NCBI GenBank assembly: GCA_949987705.1
Contig: OX465286.1
Coordinates: 12,381,092-12,445,091, forward strand
Source of the DNA: Thereva unica
Lineage: Eukaryota; Arthropoda; Insecta; Diptera; Therevidae
Length of the DNA: 64,000 nucleotides
Direction: 5' to 3'
A program made the translations under genes and the position numbers. How positions within the stretch are numbered: position 1 is the first letter of the stretch; the number at the start of each line of letters is the position of its first letter. The notes under the pieces were generated by a model, which was not told where the DNA came from, searched no databases, and saw only the letters and a program-made list of their open reading frames with translations. Positions 52,503 through 63,934 of this stretch are shown piece after piece.

Positions 52503-53766
52503 AAAGGCTGTGACGCCTTGGAGAAAAGTTTCAATACCATCATTCCGGCCAGAGATGGTGTTATCCCAACTGGGTCATTATGTATCTTCACAGATGGCTC
52601 AAAAATTGGGAACAGTGTAGGCTCTGGTATTTTTTCCGAGGCATTAAATATAAATACCTCTCTTCGTCTACCCGACCACTGCAGCTTCTTCCAAGCGGGA
52701 GTCACTGCGATCTGGGAGGCTCTCGAATGGCTGAAGATAAATAATATATCTCATCAGAATATATGTATGTGGGATTGAATAATTAAAAGAAAATTAATCC
52801 GAAAAATTAGAATTCATTTAGATAGTTTATTAAAAGAAAGGAAAAGTATTCAAAAATAAAAAAAACAATATTCAATATTATAAGCAGATAAACGACCGAC
52901 AAATATAATCCACGTCCACGGTTACTACTTGACTGACTCTAAAAAGCTCTATCATAACTGATCGATGGCCGAAGCCCGATCAGTCCCGATCAATGCGTGG
53001 GTGCTCGATTCCCACATGTATTCTATCGGATAGCCAAACGACCCTCAAGGCTCTTAATTCTGTCGTCACAACATCCACGACTCTTCTGAACTGCCGCAGG
53101 TCTCTGCCACTCAGTTTGATATAACACTGTGTTGGGTTCCTGGACACAGTGGGATTAGGGGAAACTGTAGGGCAGATGAGCTTGCTAGACAGGGAACCGA
53201 AGTGGACAGGACACCCCACTTAACCCGAATGGGAATGTCCTTAGCCACCTATAAACTAGCTGTGAAAAAATCAGCTTAGCTCGAGCTGGGCTGAGATGGA
53301 CCACAGCAACGGTTTGTCGCACTCTTCATTCAATGTGGCCAACTTTGGACGCAAAGCGTTCAAATTCTCTTGTTCAGTTGAACAAAAAGGAGATAAGCCA
53401 TGTGGTAAAGGTGCTGACTGGTCACTGTCCCTTTGGTCCACACACGCCGAAAGATTAGGACTTCCCCACAACGACTTATGCAGAAGTTGTGGTAATGAAG
53501 AAGAGGAAGAAACTGTCTCTCATCTTCTCTGTACATGTCTCGCCCTAGCAAGGAAAAGAGGGACCTTCCTTGGCTCACCCTTCCTTGATGGAATGAGCGA
53601 GCTGCAAAATATTGGTGTCTCTAGACTCTGTCGCTTTATCAAAAGCTCAAAATGGCTTGAAATGGCCTGAATTATGTCCCAACACTAGAATGGCATCACA
53701 ATGGGCCCAATGGTGTGCCTAAGTGGGCTCCCTGGTGGGGGCAGCCATTTCAACCTAACCTAACCT
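52503..53766 (+). pseudogene. LINE-A copy 2: RNase H and C-terminal knuckle, better preserved
   Basis: VIPTGSLCIFTDGSKIG at about 52555, WEALEWLKINNISH; after the solo LTR (52768-53016) SQTTLKALNSVVTTS, CWVPGHSGIRGN, ADELARQGTEVD across a frameshift; then the frame 53296-53670 with LCRSCGNEEEEETVSHLLCT, CLALARKRGTFLGSPF. Ends gcagccatttcaacctaacc with three AACCT units. It is the uninterrupted reference for the MITE and inverted duplication in copy 1. Confidence 0.85.
52768..53016 (-). mobile_element. solo LTR, 249 bp
   Basis: Begins TGTGGGATTGAA and ends CTCGATTCCCACA with TGTA at 52764-52767 and 53017-53020. LINE-A copy 1 is continuous at this point (catatgtattctatggg). TG...CA ends with a 4-bp duplication and no coding make a solo LTR from homologous recombination. 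On the minus strand an aataaa lies toward the end, so that strand is the likely sense. Confidence 0.8.
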
Positions 53767-54703
53767 AAGGCTGTGACGCCAACAGGTGAACAAGGAGGTG
53801 CACCGACCACTAGATGAAGACCCGACTTAAGCGGAAATTTGGTACCCTATTATTAACCAGTTAAGCCGGCAGGATGCCTTATTAGGGCTACCTATAAAAC
53901 CTACATTCCTTTCCAAGATTTTCTCTAGAATTCCCCTTAAGGTCAGCAGTTGGTCCGATGTTGACCTGTTTGTCCTAAAACCAGCTTGATATTCTCCTAT
54001 AAGGCCTTCTGCTATAGGTTCCAGTTTCTGTTTCACAAGGATTGTGAAGGTTTTGTAGCTGGTGCTGAGGAGTGAGATGCCTCTGTAGTTTTTGCAGTTT
54101 AATTTATCTCCTTTCTTGTATATTGGACATATAATCGCTTTCTTCCAGTCCTCGGGTATAACTTCTTCCTCCCAGATGGTGCATATGAGTTCGTGTAAGG
54201 TTTGTTATAGTTGGGGTCCTGAGCTGCTATTCCATCGGCGCCAGGCGATTTGTTGCTGTTCTGCCTTTTTACAGCTTCCCGCACCTCATCCAGTGTTGGT
54301 GGTTCTATTGAGATGTTATCTTGGGGAGTTACAAATGCCTCTGTCTGTGCATTCTCGTTTAATATAGGGATTGGATTCAATAGGCTCTGAAAATACTCTC
54401 TCCACCTTTCCTTTATCCTATCAGGATCTGCCAACAAGTTCCCATCTATGTCCTTGCAGATGTCCGTTCTTGGCTGGAACTTATTGGTGATCTGGCGAGT
54501 TCCTTTGTACGATTGTCTGATTCTCCCTTCATTGAAGTCTTCCTGTATCTGTAAGATTCTCCTCTTCTTTCTGCAAAGCTTGTCTGCGTTTTTTGTTCTT
54601 TCCTTGAAGACTTCCATCCTTGCCCTTATATATAGATTTTCGAGGGATACCGAATCAGACCACTATTTGCGGGTCCCTTTTCGTCCCTCTGCCTAGAGTC
54701 ATC

Positions 54704-57700
54704 TTATTGGGGTTGCAGTGGGTTGTCCCATTGCTCCCTTACTTCGACTCCCCTAGTTATCGCGAGCAGCTGATTGAAGGGAGTCTGCCTCATGTCCTCC
54801 ATCCAATGGAGTCCAGTTATGGCAGCCCTTTTCCTCGCCACCGCCGGACAGTGACACACTATGTGTGTGGCCGTCTCAGGTTCCTCCAGGCACATCCGAC
54901 AGGTGTCATCCTCCAGAATTCCCATTCTTTTTAGGTGATACCTGAAACATCCGTGTCCTGTAATCAGTGCCACCAACCATCTGAGGGTTCTCCTTTGCAT
55001 ATGCAGGATCCTTCTTCTGGCTGCGGTAATCGGCAGCGTAAGCACCATCTTAGCCTGCCTACACGTGGTCATAGCGTCCCACCGTCTCCGGTGTTCCTCA
55101 GCGACCCATTTCTCGATGCAGTTCCTCACCAACCCTCTGCCAATGGCAGAGTATGGCTCCGGTCCCCAGAATTCCGAGGTTGACCCCTGTTTTGCCAGGT
55201 TGTCAGCCTTTTCGTTCCCATCGATGCCTGTATGTCCTCTAACCCAAGCTAGCGTCACGTTGTTTTGTTTCGCACACCTGTTCAGTTTTTGGACACATTC
55301 CAACGCCAGAGACGCATTAATCTCTGTCTGATTCATGCGCTTAATCACAGCCTGATTGTCCAGTGCTATAAGGATACTTCTTCCCTGCACCTGACCCTCA
55401 CTTATGTGATCCAGCGCGTGCAGCAGAGCAAGCATTTCCGCCTGGTAGACTGAGGTGTAATTCCCCAAAGCCAGAGAGCAGGTCAGATTTAAGTCCTCCG
55501 AGAAGACTCCCGCACCTGCTCTGCCGTCAATCTTGGATCCGTCCGTGAAGATATATATGTCTTCCGGTCTCCCTTCGGGGAGCGTTCCGTTCCCTATGAG
55601 GGTTTTATGATACCTTTCGGTCACCCTCATTTTTGTGATCCCTTCCATGGGCATCATGAGCTCCCTAATCCCTTTAATGCGATCCAGGATCTTCATGTGC
55701 CCATATAAGGTTCCTGACGCCTGCCATGCGGCATCACGTCTCATCCGAAACGCTGAGGCTGCCGCAGTCTTCATCACCTGGAGATCTAACGGCAGCAGAC
55801 CTAACAGCGCCTCCAATGCCGCGGCGGGTGTGGTGCGGAAAGCACCGCTCACACCTACGCAGGCCATTCTTTGCACCTTGTCCAAATGCCTCTTGACGGT
55901 TTTCTGTGTGGCTTTAGTCCACCAGACCACCGAGGCATAAGTTATGATGGGTCTCACCATCATGGTATATGTCCAGTATGCTAACCTTGGTGAGATACCC
56001 CACCTTAGTCCACATACTCTTCTGCACTGGTGAAGCACCCTTGTCGCCTTCTTAATCTTCTCTTCAACGTGGTATTTCCAGGTTAGTCGCGAGTCCAAGT
56101 ATACACCCAGATACTTGACCATCCCAGACACCTTGATCCTCGATCCAAAAAGCATGAGGGGCTGAAAATCCAGATCTTTAATCTTCCTAGTGAAGATTAT
56201 CGCGTCTGTCTTATTGGCATTTATGGTGAGGCCCTGTTCCGTACACCACTGCTCAACCACTTGGAGTGCATTCCTCATGATGTCTGCCGTAGTGCTCATA
56301 AACTTGCCACGTGCCACAATCGCTACATCATCTGCATACCCAACGGTATGCACGCCCATTACCTCTAGCCGCCTGAGCAGAGTGTCCACAGTGATGTTCC
56401 ACAGGAGGGGCGATAGGACCCCGCCCTGTGGGCATCCCTTGCTGACCCTCCCTCGAAGCCGCGAGTCTCCTGTCTGAATCCTTACCGCTCTGTTTTTCAG
56501 CATGCTGTCCACCCACCTTACAATCATGGGGCTGACCTCGCGCCTCACCAGAGCGTCTTTGAGTTTGTTGAACTGTATCTTGTCGAAGGCGCCTTCGATG
56601 TCCATAATAACGGCCATCGCTATGCCTCCGGTATACAGTTCCCCCTCGGCTACTCGCACCAGTTGGTGAAGTGCCGTTTCTGTAGATCTGCCAGCCTGGT
56701 AAGCGTGCTGGCTTCTACTTAAAGGGTGCCTCCTTAGCATAGTACTCTCCAGGTGGTCTGCCACCACTCTTTCCATTGTTTTCAACAGAAAGGATGTTAG
56801 GCTGACTGGCCTGGAGGACTTCGCCTCGGTGTAGTCCTTCTTGCCTGGCTTAGGGAGAAATACCACTTTGGTTTCCCTCCACACCGCCGGAATGTATCCT
56901 GTTGCTAGACAGGTAACGAATATTCCCCTAAGCCTGGGTGCAATGATATCTTTGCCCCATTGAAGCAGCGCAGGGAATATTCCGTCACGCCCCGATGTCT
57001 TGAAGGGAGAGAATGTGTCTATTGCACGTCTCACCCCTTCCTCCGTCACCACCCCGTTAGCCTCCTCTCGGTTCATCCTTGTAGCCATTCTGTTACGAAT
57101 AGTCCAAGATTTACCCGAGATATAGCTGCCAGGAAAGTGAACTTCCATCAGGATCTTGTTGGTTTCCTCCAGCGTCTCCGTCATCCTCCCCGACGGGTCA
57201 CGAACGAGTCCGACTTTGGAGACCGGGTCCCTGGAGATCATTTTCTGAAGTCTGCTGGCCTCAGATATGCTCTCCATGCTCGAGCAGAAATCCCTCCACG
57301 ACTCCCTTTTCCGTCGTCGCAGAGTTTGTTTCATTTCTCTTTTCTTGGCTTTGTAATTCTCCCAGGCAACCGGGTCATTGCACCTCATCGCTTGGTTGAA
57401 AGCCCTTCTGACCTCTTTCTTCAGTTTCTCCAGCTCCCTACACCACCAGGGTGTGGGATCATGGTCATCCACTGACGTAAGAGGACACGCCACTCGAAAA
57501 GCGTTCTCTATCGCTGTCTGCAGGACATGCAACTGAGACTCTGCTTCTCTTGTGGTTTTCGGTGCCCTTGGCACGCGCTCCCCGAGATTCCTGCGCAACA
57601 TTTCAGTATATCTAGACGTGTCCGTGTTGCGGGGAATTCTCGTTGTTCTAATTCCGTCTCCCCTGCCCGGGGTTCCGTACTCTATCTCAAATGAAATGGC

Positions 57701-58378
57701 TCTGTGATCTGACATAGTCGTCCGATCCATCACCTCCCAGTTGGTCAATCTTGTCAACATCCGGTTGCTGCATAGAGTTATATCTATGACTTCCCTTCGT
57801 CTAGCATCGACGAAGGTTGGTTCTACCCCTCTATTTGCAATAACTAGATTGTTGCATTCCACAAATTCGAGCAAAGCCTCTCCTCTATGGTTGTCGTTGG
57901 TGCTTCCCCACACCGTGTTGTGTGCATTTGCGTCGCAACCAACTATTAACCCTGTGCCTTTTTCGCCACAGGTAATAACCAGAATTTCCAACTCCCTGGT
58001 GGGCGGAGGATCTGGCGAATCGTACGGAAGGTAGGCTGAGGCTAGAATGAAAGCCCCACTTCCAGTACCTACGCGTACTGCTGTGAGATCTGGTGTGCAC
58101 AAGTGCGGCAGTAAAACCGCCTGCACTCCGTGTTTCACCAGCACACACGTCCTCACTCTTTCATTCGCATTGGGAACGTACAGAGTGTCAAAGCTCCCAG
58201 ATAGTCCCCTAATCCTACCGTTGTAGATCCAGGGTTCCTGTATGAGAGCAATATCCAGCTTCATCTCACCGAAGCCTCGCGTCATCATTGCTGATGCTGC
58301 TCTGCTATGGTGTAGATTCAACTGGCAAACCTTTAATTGCCTTGCCCTTGTTGGCCTTGCGATGTACTCTCGGTGGCT
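54704..58378 (-). CDS. ORF2 of an R1/Loa/I-group LINE: endonuclease, RT, RNase H, knuckle; intact
   Basis: Open from the TAG at 58379-58381 to the stop at 54704. Order: endonuclease (LKVCQLNLHHSRAASAM, DIALIQEPWIYNG, LIVGCDANAHNTVWGS, VIDITLCSN, TMSDHRAISFE), RT (AVWRETKVVFLPKPGKKD, SSRPVSLTSFLLKTMERV, HAYQAGRSTETALHQLV, AVIMDIEGAFDKIQFNKL, KGCPQGGVLSPLLWNITVD, TVGYADDVAIVARGK), RNase H (DIYIFTDGSKIDGRAGAG, YQAEMLALLHALDH, LIALDNQAV, WVRGHTGIDGNEKADNLAKQ) and CRMCLEEPETATHIVCHC. All catalytic residues I can check are present (EN D/H, YADD, RNase H D-E-D-D). No ORF1 and almost no UTR: the copy starts just before ORF2. A full ORF2 of about 1200 residues is the usual length. Inserted in RTE-D, same strand. 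Confidence 0.9.
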   Translation of the reverse strand, partial: SHREYIARPTRARQLKVCQLNLHHSRAASAMMTRGFGEMKLDIALIQEPWIYNGRIRGLSGSFDTLYVPNANERVRTCVLVKHGVQAVLLPHLCTPDLTAVRVGTGSGAFILASAYLPYDSPDPPPTRELEILVITCGEKGTGLIVGCDANAHNTVWGSTNDNHRGEALLEFVECNNLVIANRGVEPTFVDARRREVIDITLCSNRMLTRLTNWEVMDRTTMSDHRAISFEIEYGTPGRGDGIRTTRIPRNTDTSRYTEMLRRNLGERVPRAPKTTREAESQLHVLQTAIENAFRVACPLTSVDDHDPTPWWCRELEKLKKEVRRAFNQAMRCNDPVAWENYKAKKREMKQTLRRRKRESWRDFCSSMESISEASRLQKMISRDPVSKVGLVRDPSGRMTETLEETNKILMEVHFPGSYISGKSWTIRNRMATRMNREEANGVVTEEGVRRAIDTFSPFKTSGRDGIFPALLQWGKDIIAPRLRGIFVTCLATGYIPAVWRETKVVFLPKPGKKDYTEAKSSRPVSLTSFLLKTMERVVADHLESTMLRRHPLSRSQHAYQAGRSTETALHQLVRVAEGELYTGGIAMAVIMDIEGAFDKIQFNKLKDALVRREVSPMIVRWVDSMLKNRAVRIQTGDSRLRGRVSKGCPQGGVLSPLLWNITVDTLLRRLEVMGVHTVGYADDVAIVARGKFMSTTADIMRNALQVVEQWCTEQGLTINANKTDAIIFTRKIKDLDFQPLMLFGSRIKVSGMVKYLGVYLDSRLTWKYHVEEKIKKATRVLHQCRRVCGLRWGISPRLAYWTYTMMVRPIITYASVVWWTKATQKTVKRHLDKVQRMACVGVSGAFRTTPAAALEALLGLLPLDLQVMKTAAASAFRMRRDAAWQASGTLYGHMKILDRIKGIRELMMPMEGITKMRVTERYHKTLIGNGTLPEGRPEDIYIFTDGSKIDGRAGAGVFSEDLNLTCSLALGNYTSVYQAEMLALLHALDHISEGQVQGRSILIALDNQAVIKRMNQTEINASLALECVQKLNRCAKQNNVTLAWVRGHTGIDGNEKADNLAKQGSTSEFWGPEPYSAIGRGLVRNCIEKWVAEEHRRRWDAMTTCRQAKMVLTLPITAARRRILHMQRRTLRWLVALITGHGCFRYHLKRMGILEDDTCRMCLEEPETATHIVCHCPAVARKRAAITGLHWMEDMRQTPFNQLLAITRGVEVREQWDNPLQPQ

Positions 58379-58451
58379 CTAGTCTGTCTTGGGGCCCAGC
58401 CTAGTTCCTCTTCTGCTGCCCCCTTTATGCTGCTTTTGACCTGCTCCCATC

Positions 58452-58912
58452 TTTTTTTTTTTATGTGAAAGACTAGAGTCTCAGGAAAGGCCCTTTATAC
58501 TGTTGACAATCTATTTTCTTCGTATAGAGTGCAATGTCGAACAGCAGCTCTAGTCGGGGAGGAAGGAACCGCCACAACCTTCCCACGATATTTTCAGTCC
58601 ACCTACTCCCAACCATTACTATCGCGACTCTGACATCGGGGCATCGAGAAGCAACTCGCTGGAGTGTTATGCCTCCTGAAACGAGTTGAGTCTCATCAAC
58701 CAACCGATGACATGCGCTTTGGTGGAGCGGGGAAGTGCTAAGGGAGACTATGACCGAGGAATCAGGAATGTAAAGAGGGAAGAAGAATAAAGAAGGAAAG
58801 TTATGTAGGTGGGAAAGTGGAAAAGGCGAAGGACCGTGGGGCTGGCCGGCATTCGAACCCGGGACCTCTGGGATAGCAGCCAGGCGCCTTACCCCTAGAC
58901 TACCAGGCCCCC
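58452..58912 (-). mobile_element. tRNA-derived SINE, copy 2
   Basis: Head at 58912-58835 with A-box-like tagtctaggggtaagg and B box ggttcgaat, body as in copy 1 plus about 30 bp extra near the tail (ggccctttatactgttgaca), T run 58452-58462. CCCAT is found at 58446-58450 and 58910-58914. It lies in RTE-D; the frame INDKW resumes EQVKSS after it. The RTE-D endonuclease frame reads through the SINE to 58473 by chance. Confidence 0.85.
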
Positions 58913-59880
58913 ATTTGTCGTTGATGTTGGGCTGTTCATCTACTTCTCTCAAGTTTTGTAGGACAGCATGCTGGAAGGCATCTCTTATTTCTTCCCGTTT
59001 TAGCTTATCTATATCGTATTTTGGTTGAGTCCCTCTATGCTTCTTTGTTGCTATCCAGGTTCTTAATTTCACCTTGACTAGATAGTGGTCCGAGCCACAG
59101 CACGCTCTTCTCTCAATTAGGACGTGGTCAATATGATTATTAGTTACTCCGTGTGGTGACTGCCACGTCATCTTATGTATATCTTTGTGCGGGAACATTG
59201 TTGAACTTACTACCATTGAGTTTGAGCTTGCGAAATCGATCAATCGACTACCATTGTCATTGGTAACGTTGTGTAGGCTATGCTTTGCTATGACTCCTAG
59301 CAACTCATCTCCTTTCCCTACTTTGGCATTCACATCTCCAGGCACCATTTTAATGTCGTTTGACGGTATTAACCTGATGGTGTTTGTTAGCTCTTGGTAG
59401 AATTCCTCTTTCTCCTCGTCCGTTTTCTCTTCTGTGGGCACGTGGACGTTTATAAGACTAAAGTTTTATAGCCTTGTTTTAATGCGAAGCGTGCATCTCC
59501 TATTGCTGACTGGCTTGAACTCCAGCATCAGTGATTTCGTTCCCTCTCTATGATGAATGCTACTCCGAACTCTCTTCTTCCATTCGATGATCCGCTGGAG
59601 AGTACCGTGTGCGTTTTTGGATCCATTACACCACTGTGGGTCCATTTTGTTTCTTGAACGGTTGTGATCTTTATGTTATATTTTTTTAGTACTAATAACA
59701 GCGAACGCAGAGCGCCCGTCCTGTTGAGCGTCCTGACTTTCCATCTTCCAAGATCGAATTCCATATTCCGTTGCCTGAGTCGTTGCCGTTGAATCCATCC
59801 TGTCCGAGGCCTGCCTTGAGGATTCGTGACGGGTAGGTTTTACGATGGAAGGTTTTACGATGCCGCCCAACCCCCAACCT

Positions 59881-60255
59881 GGAGGACCAGTCCGGTATTT
59901 GCTTCGTATTGAGGCGCGAAATACTCGCCTTTCACCCCCCTCCTCAGTCTCTTACTCTTGTATAGACAAGAGCATCCAGGGGACACCCGATGTAAAGTCT
60001 ACCTCTTCGTGGACGTTGAGGTAGGATTCGGTAGCATATCGGAAAATCTTAAATCATGTAGACCTTAGATCGCAGGTGGTGTTAACCCAGGATTTATCTC
60101 TTTGATGTGCCGGCACCATCAAAGGCCCTTGAGGCCGTTGCTACCATTTGACCCCCTAGCATATTTATTTAGTTATGGGGTGCTGTTAGTTATCAGGTGC
60201 TGTATCATCGGCTTTGGTATATTAGACCATTTTTCTAGTGAACTAAACAACTAAT
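59881..60255. other. RTE-D 5' UTR and unrecognised sequence
   Basis: The first part (caacccccaacctggaggac, cactcgcctttcaccc) resembles RTE 5' UTR. From about 60090 nothing is recognised. Confidence 0.45.
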
Positions 60256-60720
60256 AGGGGGCCGTCCATTAATTACGTGAGGTGATTTTTGCGATTTTTC
60301 GAACCCCCCCCTCCCCCTTGGTGAGATTTCGTGAGATTTGGCTCGACCCCCTCCCATAATCTCACGTGAGATTTTTCAAATAAACATTCTCTAGTATTTA
60401 TACTAGCAACGTTGCGTCGCATAACCGCGATAAATGTTTTTTGTGTAGGATTTAGCCATTCCTTGGTGGAGAGAGATGTTTTAATTAATGTAACCCAGTT
60501 TTCTCGATAACACCGATATGCCTCCTATCTCAGTGTGAGAAAATAATGTAAAGGCATCTCCACACCCACACCATGAATTCACGGCGAGAATGTACACCGT
60601 ATTCACGCTAAACGAAAAACAAGGAGCGAACTAGATGAGAAAACCGTACACACTCGCGTTCACGGGTGCTCGCGCGGCTGTTCACGGCGTGAATCTGAAG
60701 CTGGCTTAACGACTGACTGA
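60256..60720 (+). mobile_element. GGGGTCGTCC TIR family, left part
   Basis: gggggccgtccattaattac at the left end, the gtgagatttcgtgagatttg block, then ggtggagagagatgtt and a stretch similar to 60500-60700 (gaattcacggcgagaatg). The right terminus is absent, unless it lies past the window. Confidence 0.7.
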
Positions 60721-60879
60721 ACTCTTAATATCCTAGGGGTAATTTTAAGGCGTCCATTGCACGTTCACGTTAGCGTCAATCAATTCCAACAGTCGTGATT
60801 GGTGAGAATCAAAATATTCAGATAATTACATCAATCATCACCTTAAACGGTAGACTTCCTGTCAGTCATAACAGTAACT

Positions 60880-62400
60880 GTGATAAACTGACAGCAAACT
60901 TACTGACTTCACTTCTGGCCCCGACGGTATTCCTCCCGCTGTCTTTAAATCCTGTGTGGAGGTTCTGCAGTCTCCACTGAAAACCTTGTTTCAAAAATCC
61001 CTGGATAAAGGGTACTTCCCAACGCTTTGGAAGAATTCGTTCATAATTCCTATTCACAAAAGTGGTAGCAAGAACGAAATATCGAATTATAGACCAGTTG
61101 CGAAGTTGTCTGTTATTCCAAAACTTTTCGAATCAATTATATCTATTCTGCAATCGCTCCTATCTGCAAGAGACTGGTCTCAACGTATCAACATGGTTTT
61201 CTTGCCGCTCGTTCCACTACCACCAATCTTCTTGAGTTCACTTCTCATGCTGTCGAGGGCCTCGTTTCTGGTTGTCAAACTGATTGTGTTTATACTGATT
61301 TTAGTAAGGTATTTGACAAGCTCTCCCGTTCTATTATAATTCTAAAATTAAGTAAGCTTGGCTTTCCGCAAGCCCTTCTAGTATGGTTCCAGTCCTATTT
61401 AGCTGGCAGGACCTACCAAGTTCTTTTTCGTGGTTCCAAATCAGTAACCATTGAAGCGACATCCGGTGTCCCTCAAGGAAGTCATCTTGGCCCTATTCTC
61501 TTTATCTTGTCAATTGATGACATTGTTCCCTTGCTAAGACACTGTAGAATATTGATTTATGCTGATGACATCAAATTGTACCGTCACATAAAGAGTATTG
61601 AGGATTGCAAACTTTTGCAAGTTGACCTTGACACCTTTTACTCTTGGTGTGCTAACAACAACCTGGTTCTTAATATTGGTAAATATGAAGTCATGACTTT
61701 TAGTAGGAGACGTGATCCTATAATTTTTAACTACACCTTTTCTGGTGAGGGTATCCCTCGTGTTAATTTTGTTAAAGATCTCGGGATTAGATTTGATAGT
61801 AAGCTGGATTTCCCCACACACAACAACTATATCTCTTCCACAGGTAGTTTAGTCCTGGGTTTTATTAAAAGGTGGTCCAAAGAATTTAACAACCCCTTGA
61901 TTACTTAACACCTATACATTTCCCTTGTCAGACCATTACTCGAATATGCGTCCCAGGTTTGGTCTCCTCACTACTCTTCGCATGTTAGAACTATTGAATC
62001 GGTTCAACGAAGGTTCGTTCGATTCGCACTGAATCATCTTCCTTGGGGAAAACCCAATAGTTCTTCCATCATATGAATCCCGGCTTAAGTTACTCAACTT
62101 AAGCTCTCTTCAAAAGCGTCGTGAGGTGGCCGATGTTGTATTTGTTCATCAGCTCCTTAATGGAAAGGTTGACTCAGGTTTTCTAGGTCGCCGTGCATCG
62201 TTTAGAGACATCGTTATAACCTGAGAGGACCACCTCTTTTACAAATCAACTCCTCTAACACGAATTACGGCAGACCCGACTGTAACCTGTAAACCGTATG
62301 TTCATTAATGTAAATAATAATATTAATGTCTTTAGCGTGAGCATTGGTAAAGATGTCCTTAAAAGGAGTCTTTTAAATCTCACGTGACCACTTATGTTTC
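60880..62400 (+). pseudogene. CR1/Jockey-type LINE RT relic
   Basis: YFPTLWKNSFIIPIHKSGSK, NEISNYRPVAKLSVIPKLFE, a shift near 61190, VYTDFSKVFDKL, SGVPQGSHLGPILFILSIDD, ILIYADDIKLYRHI (YADD intact), SWCANNNLVLNIGK, VNFVKDLGIRFDSKLDF; a stop at 61908, then SLVRPLLEYASQVWSP, ESVQRRFVRFALNHLPWG with further shifts. Not the same family as the elements at 21002 or 16067. No 3' tail identified. Confidence 0.8.
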
Positions 62401-62464
62401 CTGTTGCTTGCGTTGGTTACATGTTGATTTAATTTACTAATTAGTGTTGAGCCTAATCTCAGTG

Positions 62465-63176
62465 CAGTGCTGGATTACCCATTAGGCCGGACTAGGCCAT
62501 GGCCTAGGGCCCCCACGAAAATGTGATATGATTTTTTTTGGTAGGCCATGACGCTATTGAAACTAAACTGAAATACAATAAGCAATATAGTATACTCAAT
62601 ATACCTTTAGATCCATGGTGGCCGTCTCAAGAGGGCGGATTACCACTTTTTTCACAACACCCTCGGACATGGGTATCAAATGAGAGGGTATGACAAGTAG
62701 AATACAATAAGCAATATAGTATACTCAATATACCGTTAGATCCATGGTGGCCTTCTCAAGACCCATGTATACCCGTTCTTTGAAGCACTTCATCTGTGTA
62801 AAATTCATATCTCGAAGAAGAATACCAAGTCAATGGATGGCTTTTAGTGGCTACTATTGGCTGTTGGGTGCAGCGAGGCGTATCGGGTCTTGAGATGGGC
62901 GCCATGGTTTTAACGGTATATTGAGTATACTAAATTGCTTATTGTATTCTACTGGTCAAACTTAATATAAAAGCATATTGAATTGAATGCCTCGTAATTT
63001 TACAGAAATAATAATTGAAAAATGTCGTACTCAACTAGTGGGGGGGGGGGGGCAGAGGTCTTTAAGAGAGTTTAATTTTACAATTATTAAAAAAAGGGCG
63101 CCCCAGAATTTGAACGGCCTAGGGCGCCCCTGAATTTGAATGTCCTAGGGCCCCCATTTGGCTTAATCCGGCACTG
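62465..63176. mobile_element. hAT-type element CAGTGCTGGATTA, 712 bp, with nested MITE
   Basis: Ends CAGTGCTGGATTACCC and, inverted, ttaatccggcactg. Flanks TCTCAGTG (62457-62464) and TCTCCGTG (63177-63184), 7 of 8 matching. Inside, 62699-62955 is a smaller element with 50-bp inverted ends (gaatacaataagcaatatag...ttgcttattgtattctac), and a partial copy at 62570-62640 duplicates its left end. Both ends carry cctagggc blocks. Confidence 0.8.
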
Positions 63177-63284
63177 TCTCCGTGCTTGGTTGTGCTGAGT
63201 AGGTAAACCTTTCTTGGTTCGCTAAGAAGTGCGCCTTCTGTATTAGAAGGGTAAACTCTATTACTATTACTATAAAACTATCGT

Positions 63285-63920
63285 TTAATGGACCCCTAAC
63301 GGAGGATCTGCGATGGAATGATTAAAGATTCCAAATCGCCTCACAAGCCTCCCAATGCCTTGAATTTCTTAAGAGATGCAAGTTCCTCCTCCGGCCAGCC
63401 GCCCTGGATACAATCTACAAATCTTACATTGGGCCCCGCCTTGAATACAATTCGTATATCTAGATAGTCATCCCAAAATCCACCTTGGCTTGCTTCGATA
63501 AGGTGCAAAATCGTGCCATCAAACTGATTCCTTTAAGCCAACGTAGGAATGTAGCAGCCCCCTCTATACATTATCGCTATTGCCAGAGAGACTGTTCCAC
63601 TGAAATTCAGTACCTCCTGCCTGCACGGAAATATTTTTCCCGCAAGACTAGCCCGGTCGGCCCACCCCCATACCCTACAGTCCCTCGGACCCAATACAAT
63701 CTGGAAGTTCGTTTATGTATTGAATAACTCGACTGTGGAATAATCTTATACAGTAAGTATTTCCCAACTCGTACAACTTAGAACTCAAACGTTAGGTTCA
63801 TCTACATTTCCTTGAGCACCCCCATGCCCCCTTTAGCCTTTCCTATTCTCCTCTATTCTTCAAACCAAGCTGGTACTGATAGTATAAAGGGTGACTCGTA
63901 ATCTTGGTTTTCTTCACAGA
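63285..63920 (+). pseudogene. L2/CR1-group LINE, copy 4, heavily decayed
   Basis: tctgcgatggaatg, ttccaaatcgcc, agatgcaagttcctcctccg match the family; the frame 63485-63727 gives DKVQNRAIKLI, LSQRRNVAAPSIHYRYCQRD. The tract ends with gatagtataaagggtgactcgt. Stops and gaps throughout. Confidence 0.75.
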
Positions 63921-63934
63921 AAATTTTTTTTTAC

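Larger units (their letters stand above)
53830..59880 (-). pseudogene. RTE-D: RTE-clade LINE split by an R1/Loa/I-group LINE and a SINE
   Basis: Right to left: 5' UTR, then endonuclease near 59764 (MEFDLGRWKVRTLNRTGALR, ITTVQETKWTHSGVMD), a shift, DIKMVPGDVNAKVGKGDELL, IDHVLIERRACCGSDHYLV, INDKW at about 58920. The SINE sits here. At 58451 the frame resumes EQVKSSIKGAAEEELG; the second LINE follows. From about 54700: EVFKERTKNADKLCRKKRR, QPRTDICKDIDGNLLADPDR, NSNKSPGADGIA, with shifts, GEYQAGFRTNRSTSDQLLTL at about 53985. The RT active site is gone. Distinct from RTE-C by sequence. Confidence 0.8.

Noticed and set aside
58473..58920. Extension of the RTE-D endonuclease frame by about 150 residues
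   Set aside because: The extension is translated SINE, not endonuclease; an accidental read-through.
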